Program-made: the position numbers and the translations under genes
The notes under the pieces: generated by a model
The model's input: only the letters and a program-made list of their open reading frames with translations
Told to the model about the DNA's origin: nothing
Database searches by the model: none
DNA from: Phycisphaerales bacterium
GTDB taxonomy: Bacteria > Planctomycetota > Phycisphaerae > Phycisphaerales > UBA1924
Length of the DNA stretch: 64,000 nucleotides
Direction: 5' to 3'
NCBI GenBank assembly: GCA_030149165.1
Contig: JASBRY010000009.1
Span: forward strand, 496,001-560,000
Part shown: positions 1 through 8,771 of the stretch, one piece after another
Numbering within the stretch: the first letter of the stretch is position 1
Layout: each line of letters begins with the position of its first letter

Positions 1-1
1 G

Positions 2-1039
2 CGGACCTTCGCGTGGGCCGCGAGCGATGCGTTCATGTGGGATGCGTGTCGTGCGACGATTACGGATGAGAACGGCATGGAGAGGGATGTCCGATGCCAA
101 TCCTTCTTCCCGGTTGAAGCGAAGGTCTGGGGCAACGACCACGAGGACGGCGGTTCGACTCGATACATCAAGCACTCGATCGAGTATTACTCGGAGTGGT
201 TGTCGCCGTATCCGTATCCGGTGATGAGCAACATCAATGGTCCTGAGGGTGGCATGGAGTATCCTGGGATTATCTTCTGCGGTGCGCGGACGAATCCGGA
301 GGGGTTGTTCGGCGTGACGGATCACGAGATCGGTCACATCTGGTTCCCGATGATCGTCAACTCTGATGAGCGACGGTTCATGTGGCAGGACGAGGGGTTC
401 AACACCTTTATCAACATTTACTCGAAAGCCGCATGGTACGGGAAGCGTCCTGATATCAAGCGTCACATGGAGCAAACGACTGAGATTTGCTCGGCGATCC
501 ATCAGCAACCAATCGTCACAGCGCCGGATCGAGCTTGGCCTCGCTGGGTTGGACGCTTGATGTACCGCAAGACGGGCTACGGCTTGTACCTGCTGCGTGA
601 GTTTATCTTGGGACGCGAGCGGTTCGATGATGCGTTTGCGCAGTACATCGAGTGGTGGTCGTTCAAGCATCCGCAGCCGAGTGATTTCTTCCGCACGATC
701 GAGGATGCGGCGGGGACTGATCTCTCGTGGTTCTGGCGCGGATGGTTCCTCGAACCGACCTCATTGGATCTTGCGGTGGTCAAGGTCGCGCAGGAAGAAG
801 GGGATACCGCGATCGTGGTGCTCGATTCGCTTGGGGATATGGTGATGCCGGTCCCGATGCAGATCATTTATACGGACGGCACGGCGGAGAGCCGAACGCT
901 TCCGGTGGAGATCTGGCACACAAGCACGCGATGGAATGCCGGGATCCAGACGGGTGGTCGGAAGATCGATTCGGTGACGATCGATCCGGATGAGATGCTC
1001 CCTGATACCAATCGCAAGAACAATCGCTGGGAGCGTTAA
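2..1039 (+). CDS. M1-family zinc aminopeptidase, C-terminal part (5' end outside window)
   Basis: The reading frame is already open at base 2 with no start, so the gene begins upstream of the window. The visible 345 residues hold the gluzincin zinc site: HEIGH at bases 323-337, followed 18 residues later by the third ligand in a DEG context, which is the HExxH-18-E pattern of M1 peptidases. A GGMEYPG stretch ahead of it matches the substrate-binding GxMEN-type motif, with Tyr in place of Asn. Family knowledge suggests removal of N-terminal residues from peptides. Whether the protein is exported cannot be judged without the N-terminus. It is followed 32 bases later by the ABC permease gene on the same strand. 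Confidence 0.85.
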   Translation, partial: RTFAWAASDAFMWDACRATITDENGMERDVRCQSFFPVEAKVWGNDHEDGGSTRYIKHSIEYYSEWLSPYPYPVMSNINGPEGGMEYPGIIFCGARTNPEGLFGVTDHEIGHIWFPMIVNSDERRFMWQDEGFNTFINIYSKAAWYGKRPDIKRHMEQTTEICSAIHQQPIVTAPDRAWPRWVGRLMYRKTGYGLYLLREFILGRERFDDAFAQYIEWWSFKHPQPSDFFRTIEDAAGTDLSWFWRGWFLEPTSLDLAVVKVAQEEGDTAIVVLDSLGDMVMPVPMQIIYTDGTAESRTLPVEIWHTSTRWNAGIQTGGRKIDSVTIDPDEMLPDTNRKNNRWER

Positions 1040-1071
1040 GAACGATTGGTTTGGGTGCAACCTGAGGGCGC

Positions 1072-2658
1072 GTGATCGTCTACACTCGCTCTGTGTACCA
1101 AGCGCTGCTGACCAAGAAGTATTTGACAAGCAAACTGATGCCGATCCTCGCGATGCTCGCGGTGATGCTGTCGGTCGCGACGATCCTGATCACCTGGTCG
1201 GTGATGGGTGGGTTCCTCAAAACGCTGGTGAACTCGGGGAGATCGCTGATCGGTGATGTGACTGTGTCGTGGCCCAATGTCGGGTTTGCGCACTACGACG
1301 AGTTGATCGGGATGCTTGAAGAGGATGAGCTGGTTGAGGGTGCGACGCCGATTATCGAGACCTTTGGGTTGATCCAGCTCCCGGATGATCGGATCGAGCT
1401 GATCACGATCAAGGGGATCGATGTCCAGAGCTACAACAGGGTCACGAACTACGAGGACACGATCTGGTGGAAACCGATCGATGAACCCACGGCGAAGGAC
1501 AAGGACGCTTCCGATGTGAGACTCGAACCTGACTACACGCAAGCGATGGAGATGTTCAGATCCAACGCGATGACGCTGACTCGCAGGAATCCCGAATCAG
1601 GGATCACGGAGCAAGCGGGGGTGCTTGGGGTTGAAGTGACGGGACTCAATGTTCGGACACACGATGGGATTTACGATCCACGCAGCTTCGGATTCCGCGC
1701 GCTCCCGGACGGCGGCGTCGAGCGCGTTCCGGGATTCATGCCTGCGGGTGGTTCGGTTGGGCTGACGGTACTGTCGCTGGATTCGACGGGGAAGCCTGTT
1801 GATCCGGTGACGCGGACGATCCCGATCGCCAACGAGTTTCAGTCGGGGATCTACGAGATCGACACATCGACGATCTTTGTGCCTTTGGATGTGATGCAGG
1901 AGATGCTGCGGCTCGACGAGGCACGCAAGGTCGAGGTGGTCGAGAATCCGTTCGCGACGGAGATCGATCCGGAGACAGGGCAGCGGCGTCCCAAACGCAG
2001 TGAGGTCATCGGGATCGATCCGGCTCGCGTGACCACAGTGCTCGTCAAAGCAAAGGAGGGCGCGAATCTTCAGCAGGTCCGTGATCGAGTGTACGCGATA
2101 TACCAGTTGTTCGAGGATAAACACAAGGGAGAGGTCCCCAGTTCGTTCTCCATGGATAACCAGATCCGTACCTGGGAAGAGATGAACGCGACGATGATCA
2201 ACGCCGTGAAGAAAGAGACGGGGTTGGTGCTGTTCATCTTCGGCATCGTGTCATTCACGAGCGTGTTTCTTGTGCTCGCGATCTTCTGGTCAATGGTGAG
2301 CGAGAAGACCAAGGACATCGGAATCTTGCGGGCGCTCGGTGCTTCGACTCCAGGCGTTGCGTGGTTGTGGATCCGCTACGGCACCGCGATCGGGCTCATC
2401 GGCGCGACGGTGGGGACGGCGGTTGGGATTGCCGTGGTTCGGAATATTAATGGGATTCACGATTGGTTGGGTGAGACCTTCAACCTCGTGATCTGGGATC
2501 CGCGGACTTACTACTTTATTGAGATCCCGCATGAGGTGGAGATCCCCAAAGCGGTCATCGTCTTTGTCGTCGGCGTGCTGACCTGCGTGCTCGGATCGCT
2601 CATCCCGGCGTTCCGATCCGCTCGCATGGATCCTGTGAAAGCGTTGAGGTTCGAGTAA
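1072..2658 (+). CDS. FtsX/LolC-type ABC transporter permease
   Basis: A 528-residue membrane protein with the MacB/LolCE layout. One transmembrane helix lies near residues 20-45, then a large periplasmic domain, then three helices in the last 160 residues (about 380-405, 435-460 and 495-518). It ends SARMDPVKALRFE, matching the DPxxALR C-terminus common in FtsX-domain permeases. The GTG start is chosen; a second in-frame GTG lies at 1093. Its stop codon abuts the ATG of the ATPase gene, so the two form an operon and one transporter. Known relatives extract lipoproteins from the inner membrane or export peptides. The substrate here is not shown by sequence. Confidence 0.85.
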   Translation: MIVYTRSVYQALLTKKYLTSKLMPILAMLAVMLSVATILITWSVMGGFLKTLVNSGRSLIGDVTVSWPNVGFAHYDELIGMLEEDELVEGATPIIETFGLIQLPDDRIELITIKGIDVQSYNRVTNYEDTIWWKPIDEPTAKDKDASDVRLEPDYTQAMEMFRSNAMTLTRRNPESGITEQAGVLGVEVTGLNVRTHDGIYDPRSFGFRALPDGGVERVPGFMPAGGSVGLTVLSLDSTGKPVDPVTRTIPIANEFQSGIYEIDTSTIFVPLDVMQEMLRLDEARKVEVVENPFATEIDPETGQRRPKRSEVIGIDPARVTTVLVKAKEGANLQQVRDRVYAIYQLFEDKHKGEVPSSFSMDNQIRTWEEMNATMINAVKKETGLVLFIFGIVSFTSVFLVLAIFWSMVSEKTKDIGILRALGASTPGVAWLWIRYGTAIGLIGATVGTAVGIAVVRNINGIHDWLGETFNLVIWDPRTYYFIEIPHEVEIPKAVIVFVVGVLTCVLGSLIPAFRSARMDPVKALRFE

Positions 2659-3405
2659 ATGGGCGATCAAAGCACTCAATCCTCGATTCTTGAAGTCAAA
2701 AGTGTCCGCAAGACTTACAAGCTCGGGCGCGTCAAGGTCCCTGTGCTGCACGGCGTGGACCTGACGGTCCATCATAAGGAATGGATCACGATTCTCGGCG
2801 CTTCGGGATCGGGGAAGAGCACGCTCATGCATCTGATTGGCGGTCTCGATCGTCCCGATCGCTATCCCGAAGATCCAGCATCGATTGTCTACGGCGATCG
2901 TGTGATCACGAGTCTGGGTGCGAAGGCGCTGGACAGGTACCGATCGACTGAGGTTGGGTTCGTGTTCCAGTTCTATCACCTACTCCCTGAGCTCGATGTC
3001 CTCGGGAATGTGTGCATCGGCGCGATGATCCGGCACGGGCGATGGGGGTATGTCTCCAATCGAAGATCAGTCGAGAAACGCGCCAAGGAGTTGCTTGAGC
3101 GATTCGGACTCAGCGAACGGATCAAGCATCGTCCGGCGGAACTCTCCGGCGGTGAACGCCAGCGTGTTGCGATTGCGAGAGCATTGATCAACGAGCCGGC
3201 GATGTTGCTCGCCGATGAGCCGACGGGGAATCTGGATCTCAAGACGGGCGAATCGATTCTGGAAGTCCTCGCGGAGCTTCAGCGGGACTCGGGATTGACG
3301 ATGGTCATGGTGACGCACGACGAGCGGATCGCGGCTCGTGCGGATCGGGTGATCCGGCTGTTGGATGGGCGCGTGCAGGAGCAAACCGCTCCCCAGAGTG
3401 TTTAA
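2659..3405 (+). CDS. ABC transporter ATPase, LolD/MacB type
   Basis: A 248-residue nucleotide-binding subunit. It has Walker A GASGSGKST (about residues 49-57), an ABC signature LSGGERQR (about 164-171), Walker B MLLADEPTGNLD and the switch His in MVTHDE. The sequence following Walker A (MHLIGGLDRP) and the TGNLD after Walker B are typical of the LolD/MacB/FtsE branch. It starts on the base after the permease stop and so is translationally coupled to it. A weak terminator-like hairpin follows, suggesting the end of this operon. Confidence in the family is high; lipoprotein export is an inference. Confidence 0.92.
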   Translation: MGDQSTQSSILEVKSVRKTYKLGRVKVPVLHGVDLTVHHKEWITILGASGSGKSTLMHLIGGLDRPDRYPEDPASIVYGDRVITSLGAKALDRYRSTEVGFVFQFYHLLPELDVLGNVCIGAMIRHGRWGYVSNRRSVEKRAKELLERFGLSERIKHRPAELSGGERQRVAIARALINEPAMLLADEPTGNLDLKTGESILEVLAELQRDSGLTMVMVTHDERIAARADRVIRLLDGRVQEQTAPQSV

Positions 3406-3414
3406 ATACGGCTT

Positions 3415-3437
3415 GGAATCGCTGATTCTGCTTTTTT
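3415..3437 (+). terminator. possible rho-independent terminator after ABC transporter operon
   Basis: A short hairpin (six pairs including one G-T wobble, GGAATC with GATTCT, 3-base loop) is followed by a run of six T. It lies ten bases past the ATPase stop codon. The stem is short, so efficiency is doubtful. Confidence 0.4.
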
Positions 3438-3529
3438 GTTTGGTTTGGGGTGACCAAGGTTCTACGATTGCATGACAAAGCAAGTGTTTCCTAACAAGGA
3501 ACATGAGCGTGATCATCCGTTGAAGCGGA

Positions 3530-4408
3530 TTGATCACAGTGTCAGTGGAGAACAGCGCTTTGAGCACCGCACATGCCAATCCATCGGGATCGACTCCCAA
3601 GACGGAGTTTTCCAAATCGCAGGTGACGCTGACAGGGATGAGCGGCAAGCAGATCGTGGCGGATGTTGTCGAGTGCGGATCGGGAATGCCGGTCGTGTTC
3701 CTGCATGGCTTGGTGGGGCTCAATGAGCACTGGGAGCATGTCGTCCGCTCAATCTCGGATCGGGCGCGATGTGTCACGCTTGAACTCCCTTTGCTTTCGC
3801 TTCGCAAGTCGGACTGCTGTATCCAAGCGGTGTCGGCGATGACGATGCAGTTCATCGATAAGCACTTCGATGAGCCGGTCGTTTTGGTGGGCAACTCGTT
3901 TGGTGGTCATGTAGCGCTGCGCGTCACACACGAGCGTCCTGAACTGGTCCGCTCGCTGATCCTCGCGGGATCGAGCGGGTTGATCGAACGGACTGTGGTC
4001 AAGGGCGCGCCGGTGCGTCCGACACGCGAGTGGCTTGTTGAAAAAATCGGTGAACTCTTCTACGACAAATCGTTCATGTCAGAAGCGGATGTCGAGCGTG
4101 CGCACAAGCTGCTCAATGAGCGCGGCGGGGCGCGGGCGATGGTCAAGCTCTCCAAGAGTGCTCGCCGAGACAACATGACGGATGATCTTGGTGAGATCGA
4201 GCATCCGACGCTGCTGATTTGGGGGAAAGAAGATGTGGTCACCCCTCCGAGTGCGGGACAGGGATTCAGCGAACTGATGCCCAACGCGGAACTCTTTTGG
4301 ATCAACGATTGTGGTCACGCGCCGATGATCGAAGCGCCTGGACCATTCGCAGAAGCGATGCACGCGTTCTTTGATAAGCACGGCTTCACTTCAGACAGCA
4401 ACTCATAA
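3530..4408 (+). CDS. alpha/beta-hydrolase fold protein
   Basis: About 292 residues with the full alpha/beta-hydrolase signature. An oxyanion-hole HG motif (VVFLHGLVG) is followed by the nucleophile elbow GNSFGG (Ser), an acid in WGKEDVV, and the catalytic His in CGHAPMIE near the C-terminus. Relatives hydrolyse esters, C-C bonds or lipids, and substrate cannot be read from sequence. The start is uncertain: TTG at 3530 gives the listed length, GTG at 3539 is possible, and ATG at 3636 would still keep the whole fold. It runs into the GH3-family gene 14 bases downstream. Confidence 0.85.
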   Translation: MITVSVENSALSTAHANPSGSTPKTEFSKSQVTLTGMSGKQIVADVVECGSGMPVVFLHGLVGLNEHWEHVVRSISDRARCVTLELPLLSLRKSDCCIQAVSAMTMQFIDKHFDEPVVLVGNSFGGHVALRVTHERPELVRSLILAGSSGLIERTVVKGAPVRPTREWLVEKIGELFYDKSFMSEADVERAHKLLNERGGARAMVKLSKSARRDNMTDDLGEIEHPTLLIWGKEDVVTPPSAGQGFSELMPNAELFWINDCGHAPMIEAPGPFAEAMHAFFDKHGFTSDSNS

Positions 4409-4422
4409 AGCGAACCATACTC

Positions 4423-6087
4423 ATGCGTGCACCCACCCCCAATGCCGGGTATTCCGTGACGAGTCTTGTAGGTGCGGCGCTGCGTGCTCGTGTGGAGCTT
4501 CGTCGACGCAAGCTCAATGACTTGGACTATTGGAAGCATTCGACCTGCTCGATCCAAGCGGCGCAGCTGCGCAAGAACCTCAGTCTCTGTGTTCGCACGG
4601 ACTTCGGGAAGAAGCACGGCTTTGGATCGATCGTCAAGATCGAAGATGACGCCGAGATGATCCGTGCGTATCGCAAGGCGCTCCCGATCAACGATTGGTA
4701 TGTGTTCCAGGATTCGATCACTCGCATGCGAGATCAAGGTGAGTCCGATGTACTCTGGCCGGGACGCGTGGATCACTTTGCGCAGACTTCGGGGACGACG
4801 GCGGGGGATAAGTACATCCCGGTCACGAAGGAGATGTTCCGTTCGAACTACCTCGCTTCATTGGACATCTTCGCGCATCTGATCAATCGGGGAGTGCATC
4901 CAGAGCGGATGATGGGTGGACGATGCTTGTTTCTTGGTGGTTCGACGGATCTGGAATACAACGAGCACGGCATCGCGACGGGGGACCTGTCGGGATTGGT
5001 AACGCCTTTGATTAAGTGGCCGCTGTCAACGATCTATTCGCCTGGACCTGAGGTGGCGCTCATGAGTCATTGGCCTGACAAGATCGAAGCGATGGCGCAG
5101 CTCGCGATCGATCAGGACATTCGCTTTATATCAGGAATGCCGAGCTGGGCACTGGTGCTGATTGATCGAGTGATCGAACTCGCGAACGAGCGCGGGATGA
5201 ACGCGAAGTGCGCGAGAGATGTTTGGCCAAACCTCGAGGTCTTCGTGCACGGCGGGGTGAACTACCGACCATTCATCGAGCGGATGAGCATCGCGTATTC
5301 TGGAGATCCGGAGATGGATTTCCCGTGCCGACACGAGTTGTATCCCGCTTCGGAGGGGTTCCTCGCGATGCAGGATCGCGATGACGATCTAGGAATGCGG
5401 CTGCTGAGTGACAACGGGATCTTCTTCGAGTTTGTCCCACGCGAGCAGATCGATGATGAGAATCCTGAGGTCTTCTCGTGCTGGGAGGTCGAGAGGGGGC
5501 AGCAGTATGTGGTGGTCATGAGCACCAACGCGGGACTCTGGCGCTACATCATCGGCGATGTCGTCGAGTTCGACACCATTCCCGATGGGTTTGATGGGAA
5601 GGGTGGCGATGGGCCTGCACGGCTGCGGATCGTGGGTCGGCATCGGCACTTCATCAACGCGTTCGGAGAGAACCTGATCGGCGAGCACATCGAGGAAGGC
5701 GTCAGCGCCGCATCACGCGCGATCGGCGCGACGATTGGTGAGTTCACGGCAGCGCCTGTGTATCCATCGCAGACGACACGCGCTGGACTCGAGGTTGCTG
5801 TGGAGTTTGCGATCGCGCCGAGCACGGATCAGTTGATCCGGTTCCGCGATGCGTTCGATGAACATGTGCGTTCGATCAATGTGGATTACAACACGAAGAG
5901 ATCGGATTCGGTTGGGATGAGTGAGCCGACGATTACCGTCCTGCCGGACGGGACATTCCATCGCTGGCTTGATATGAAGGGCAAGCTCGGTGGTCAGCAC
6001 AAGTGTCCGCGCTGCGCGAATCATCGAGAAATACTGTCTGAGGTGCTCCAAGCGGCGCACTTTGAGACTGTTTCGTGCGTTGAATAG
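4423..6087 (+). CDS. GH3-family acyl-adenylate-forming protein
   Basis: A 554-residue member of the GH3 auxin-responsive promoter family. It carries the ATP-binding loop TSGTTAGDK (about residues 121-129) and the downstream YPASEGF and LWRYIIGDVVEF segments typical of the fold. Plant members conjugate amino acids to hormone acids through an acyl-adenylate. Bacterial members are common but largely uncharacterised, so the substrate is unknown. It ends with a Cys pair (CPRC) in a C-terminal extension, which could bind metal. It closely follows the hydrolase gene, so the two may act on a shared acyl substrate; that is inference. Confidence 0.85.
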   Translation: MRAPTPNAGYSVTSLVGAALRARVELRRRKLNDLDYWKHSTCSIQAAQLRKNLSLCVRTDFGKKHGFGSIVKIEDDAEMIRAYRKALPINDWYVFQDSITRMRDQGESDVLWPGRVDHFAQTSGTTAGDKYIPVTKEMFRSNYLASLDIFAHLINRGVHPERMMGGRCLFLGGSTDLEYNEHGIATGDLSGLVTPLIKWPLSTIYSPGPEVALMSHWPDKIEAMAQLAIDQDIRFISGMPSWALVLIDRVIELANERGMNAKCARDVWPNLEVFVHGGVNYRPFIERMSIAYSGDPEMDFPCRHELYPASEGFLAMQDRDDDLGMRLLSDNGIFFEFVPREQIDDENPEVFSCWEVERGQQYVVVMSTNAGLWRYIIGDVVEFDTIPDGFDGKGGDGPARLRIVGRHRHFINAFGENLIGEHIEEGVSAASRAIGATIGEFTAAPVYPSQTTRAGLEVAVEFAIAPSTDQLIRFRDAFDEHVRSINVDYNTKRSDSVGMSEPTITVLPDGTFHRWLDMKGKLGGQHKCPRCANHREILSEVLQAAHFETVSCVE

Positions 6088-6111
6088 AAAGCGATCAATG
6101 GGTCTTCTATA

Positions 6112-6137
6112 GTGTCTACAGCGGAAATTTTAGACAC
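6112..6137. promoter_or_regulatory. inverted repeat in leader of DinB-like gene
   Basis: A perfect 7-base inverted repeat (GTGTCTA / TAGACAC, 12-base spacer) lies 15 bases before the downstream ATG. It could be an operator or an RNA hairpin near the ribosome-binding site. A TATAGT hexamer overlaps its left arm. Confidence 0.35.
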
Positions 6138-6152
6138 AAGCGGGAGAATTCA

Positions 6153-6674
6153 ATGTCAGTACTCAATGTCGTCCATGCCGCGGACGCGATTCTTGAACAA
6201 CTGAGCGACTACATCACTCTGGTCGATGAAGAGAAGTACACCAAAACTTCCACAATCTTTCCTTCGGGAACGGTCGGCAAACACATCCGACATACGCTCG
6301 ATCACTTCCGGTGCTCGATCAAAACTCCTGCTTGTGACATGATCGATTACGATCATCGCGCCAGGGGCGTGAGCGTGGAGACTGATCGCGAGGCAGCGCT
6401 CAACGAGATTACTCAACTCCGCGGAGCGTTGGGTTCCTTTGATGTTGATGGTCTTAACGAGACAGTCACCGCTCAGGTCATGTGCGCTGGGGATGGGTGC
6501 TGTGCTGAGCTCCGATCGACACGCGGGCGTGAGATCTTCTTCGCGCTGCATCACGCGATCCACCACAACGCGATCCTCAAAGCGATCGCTGCGGAGTTTG
6601 ATATTGAGCTGGATGCCGCTTTCGGGACGGCACCTTCGACGCTCAACTACGAATCCGGATTGGCGTCCAACTGA
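6153..6674 (+). CDS. DinB-like metal-binding four-helix protein
   Basis: A 173-residue protein with the DinB/YfiT layout. A His within the HTLDHF segment (about residue 48) and HHAIHH (about residues 131-136) supply the three-His metal site of this four-helix-bundle superfamily. A GDGCC stretch lies between them. Superfamily members include thiol transferases and many uncharacterised enzymes, so no reaction is assigned. The ATG follows a purine-rich GGGAGAA. Its stop codon is one base from the next gene's ATG, so the two are coupled. Confidence 0.7.
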   Translation: MSVLNVVHAADAILEQLSDYITLVDEEKYTKTSTIFPSGTVGKHIRHTLDHFRCSIKTPACDMIDYDHRARGVSVETDREAALNEITQLRGALGSFDVDGLNETVTAQVMCAGDGCCAELRSTRGREIFFALHHAIHHNAILKAIAAEFDIELDAAFGTAPSTLNYESGLASN

Positions 6675-6675
6675 T

Positions 6676-7425
6676 ATGTGCACTCTCAGCGTGATTCAGC
6701 TGCCCGGGAACGGGTACAGGGTTGTCCATAGCCGCGATGAGCAGCGGACTCGTGGTAGTGCGTATCCGCCGGCTCAGCGGATGATCAACGGCAAGCGGGT
6801 CTGGTATCCCACAGACAGCGACACAGGAGGGACCTGGGTCGTGTGCGATGAGCACGGCGTCACGGCGGGGGTGCTCAACTTCAACAACACTGAACGGTGC
6901 AATCCGAACCCAACGCAGTCACGAGGTGAGATCCCGCTCATGATGATTGAGCACTCGGATCTCGATTCGATGCTCGAGCTGCTCCAGGGGATGGATCTGT
7001 CTGTGTACGCGACATTTACCGCGTTTGCGATCAAACCAACGGAAACGGGGATTGATGTGCTGATCGTCGAATGGGACGCGAGCAAACTGACGGTCGTGCG
7101 GACTCCGGATGAACCATTTGCGCCTGTGGTCGTCGCTTCATCGGGGTTGGGTGACGAGCTTGTGCAGGTGCGTGTGCCGTTGTTTGAGGAGATGGTTGCG
7201 TCGAATCCGACTCCAGAAAGACAGGACGCGTATACCTGGCATCGATGGGACGATCGACCTGAATATTCTGTGCTGATGTCCAGAAAGGACGCTCGTACAG
7301 TGAGTATCACGACCATCGAGGTCGGAGGGGATGAAGGCGGGTCTGGGATCCCTGAAATGACCTACGAAGAGCTTGCGGAGAATGTCCCGGCGCATGACCC
7401 AGTCGGGGCGGGGATGCTACAGTAG
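6676..7425 (+). CDS. TANGO2/NRDE-family protein
   Basis: A 249-residue protein starting MCTLSVI and carrying SRDEQR at about residues 21-26, the position of the NRDE motif that names the family. The later GGTWVVCDEHGVTAGVLNFNN matches the conserved GGTWxGvn.G segment. The N-terminal Cys after Met suggests an Ntn-hydrolase-like fold, which is known for the family but not tested here. The biochemical role is unsettled; TANGO2 has been linked to lipid or haem handling. It starts one base after the DinB-like stop and ends eight bases before nuoH, so the three may be one transcript. Confidence 0.75.
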   Translation: MCTLSVIQLPGNGYRVVHSRDEQRTRGSAYPPAQRMINGKRVWYPTDSDTGGTWVVCDEHGVTAGVLNFNNTERCNPNPTQSRGEIPLMMIEHSDLDSMLELLQGMDLSVYATFTAFAIKPTETGIDVLIVEWDASKLTVVRTPDEPFAPVVVASSGLGDELVQVRVPLFEEMVASNPTPERQDAYTWHRWDDRPEYSVLMSRKDARTVSITTIEVGGDEGGSGIPEMTYEELAENVPAHDPVGAGMLQ

Positions 7426-7432
7426 TGGCATC

Positions 7433-8758
7433 ATGAGCGAGTTCTTCAGCGACCTTATCACCAGTCAGTTCATTGTTTCGGCACTTGCGATGGCGATTGG
7501 CGTCCACATCATCCTTGGATGTGCCGCGCTCTCCATCTGGATCGAGCGGAAACTGTCGTCGTATATCCAGGACCGCATCGGTCCGAACCGTGCGGGGTTT
7601 GACTTTGGACTCCCGTTCCTGTCGTTCCTCAAGGGGATGCTTGGTCTGGGTCAGGTGCTTGCTGACGGCATCAAAGCGGTGACCAAGGAAGACTACACCC
7701 CTCCGAATGTGGACAAGATCCTGTTCACGCTCGCGCCGATGCTCTCTGTGATTCCCGCGCTCATGGCGTTCCTGATTCTCCCATTGGGTGGGTACTGGTT
7801 GATGCCTGAGATGACGCTGCCTGTGATCGGGACGATCGGTGGTGAGGTGGTCTCGGTTGCTGGGGCGGAAGTCTCGATCGGGATCATCTATCTGCTCGCG
7901 ATCGCATCGGTCGGCGCGTACGGCATCACGATCGGTGGTTGGGCATCGAACAACAAGTACTCCATGCTCGGCGGTCTTCGCGCTACGGCTCAGATGATCT
8001 CGTACGAAATCCCGATGGGATTGGCGCTGCTCTGCTGCTTGCTGATCGCGGGATCGTTCATGCCCAACGACATCATCATGCACCAACGCGAGCACGGCTG
8101 GTTGATCCTCTCGCTCCCGCTCCCGGCGATCCTGTACTACATCTGTGTGCTCGCTGAAGCGGGACGCGCACCGTTTGATAACGCGGAAGCGGAGCAGGAG
8201 TTGGTGGGTGGATACCACACGGAATACTCCTCGATGCGATTCCTGCTCTTCCCGCTCGCGGAATACCTGCACATGGTGACCGGCAGCGCGTTCTTTGTGC
8301 TGTTGTTCCTTGGTGGGTACGACCTGCCGTTCGTTGGGGCATTGGGAACCGATGCGACTGGAGCGCTCGCGGTGCTGCTTAAGCTTGGTGTGTTTGTCGG
8401 CAAGACCATGCTGCTCGTGTGCTTCACGATCGCGCTGCGTTGGACGATCCCTCGCGTGCGTTATGACCAGGTCATGATGCTCGGATGGGGCGCGATGATC
8501 CCTGCTGGGATGCTGATGATCGTGGTGACCTCGATCATGGTGTACATGGGATGGACGACTGTGGTCCCGATGCTCGGTGCCAACGCGTTGATGCTTGTGG
8601 TGATCATGATCGGTCGTGCCGTGCTCGCGAAGATGTTCGGTCGTGCGGTGGTCAACCACAAGGTGCCGTTGTATGGCTCACGCTACTCGCCGGTCGAGGG
8701 TGAGACGGTCATCACAGGACCATCGCATCCGATGGCGCGTCAGGACGCTCCGGCGTAA
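7433..8758 (+). CDS. nuoH: NADH-quinone oxidoreductase subunit H (NuoH)
   Basis: A 441-residue polytopic membrane protein with the NuoH/ND1 hallmarks. WIERKLSSYIQDRIGPNRAG near the N-terminus is the conserved first loop. EIPMGLAL and the AEAGRAPFDNAEAEQELVGGYHTEYS loop carry the acidic residues that couple quinone reduction to proton movement. The chain is longer than the roughly 325 residues of E. coli NuoH, with insertions between helices and a soluble C-terminal tail. NuoH is the membrane subunit closest to the quinone site of complex I. No other nuo gene is in the window, so it is encoded apart from its partners. Confidence 0.95.
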   Translation: MSEFFSDLITSQFIVSALAMAIGVHIILGCAALSIWIERKLSSYIQDRIGPNRAGFDFGLPFLSFLKGMLGLGQVLADGIKAVTKEDYTPPNVDKILFTLAPMLSVIPALMAFLILPLGGYWLMPEMTLPVIGTIGGEVVSVAGAEVSIGIIYLLAIASVGAYGITIGGWASNNKYSMLGGLRATAQMISYEIPMGLALLCCLLIAGSFMPNDIIMHQREHGWLILSLPLPAILYYICVLAEAGRAPFDNAEAEQELVGGYHTEYSSMRFLLFPLAEYLHMVTGSAFFVLLFLGGYDLPFVGALGTDATGALAVLLKLGVFVGKTMLLVCFTIALRWTIPRVRYDQVMMLGWGAMIPAGMLMIVVTSIMVYMGWTTVVPMLGANALMLVVIMIGRAVLAKMFGRAVVNHKVPLYGSRYSPVEGETVITGPSHPMARQDAPA

Positions 8759-8771
8759 AGCGAATCAAAGT

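Noticed and set aside
7307-8659. 450-residue open frame on the minus strand
   Set aside because: Opposite nuoH, whose membrane protein motifs are unmistakable. The antisense translation is low-complexity Arg/His/Asp sequence typical of a shadow frame.
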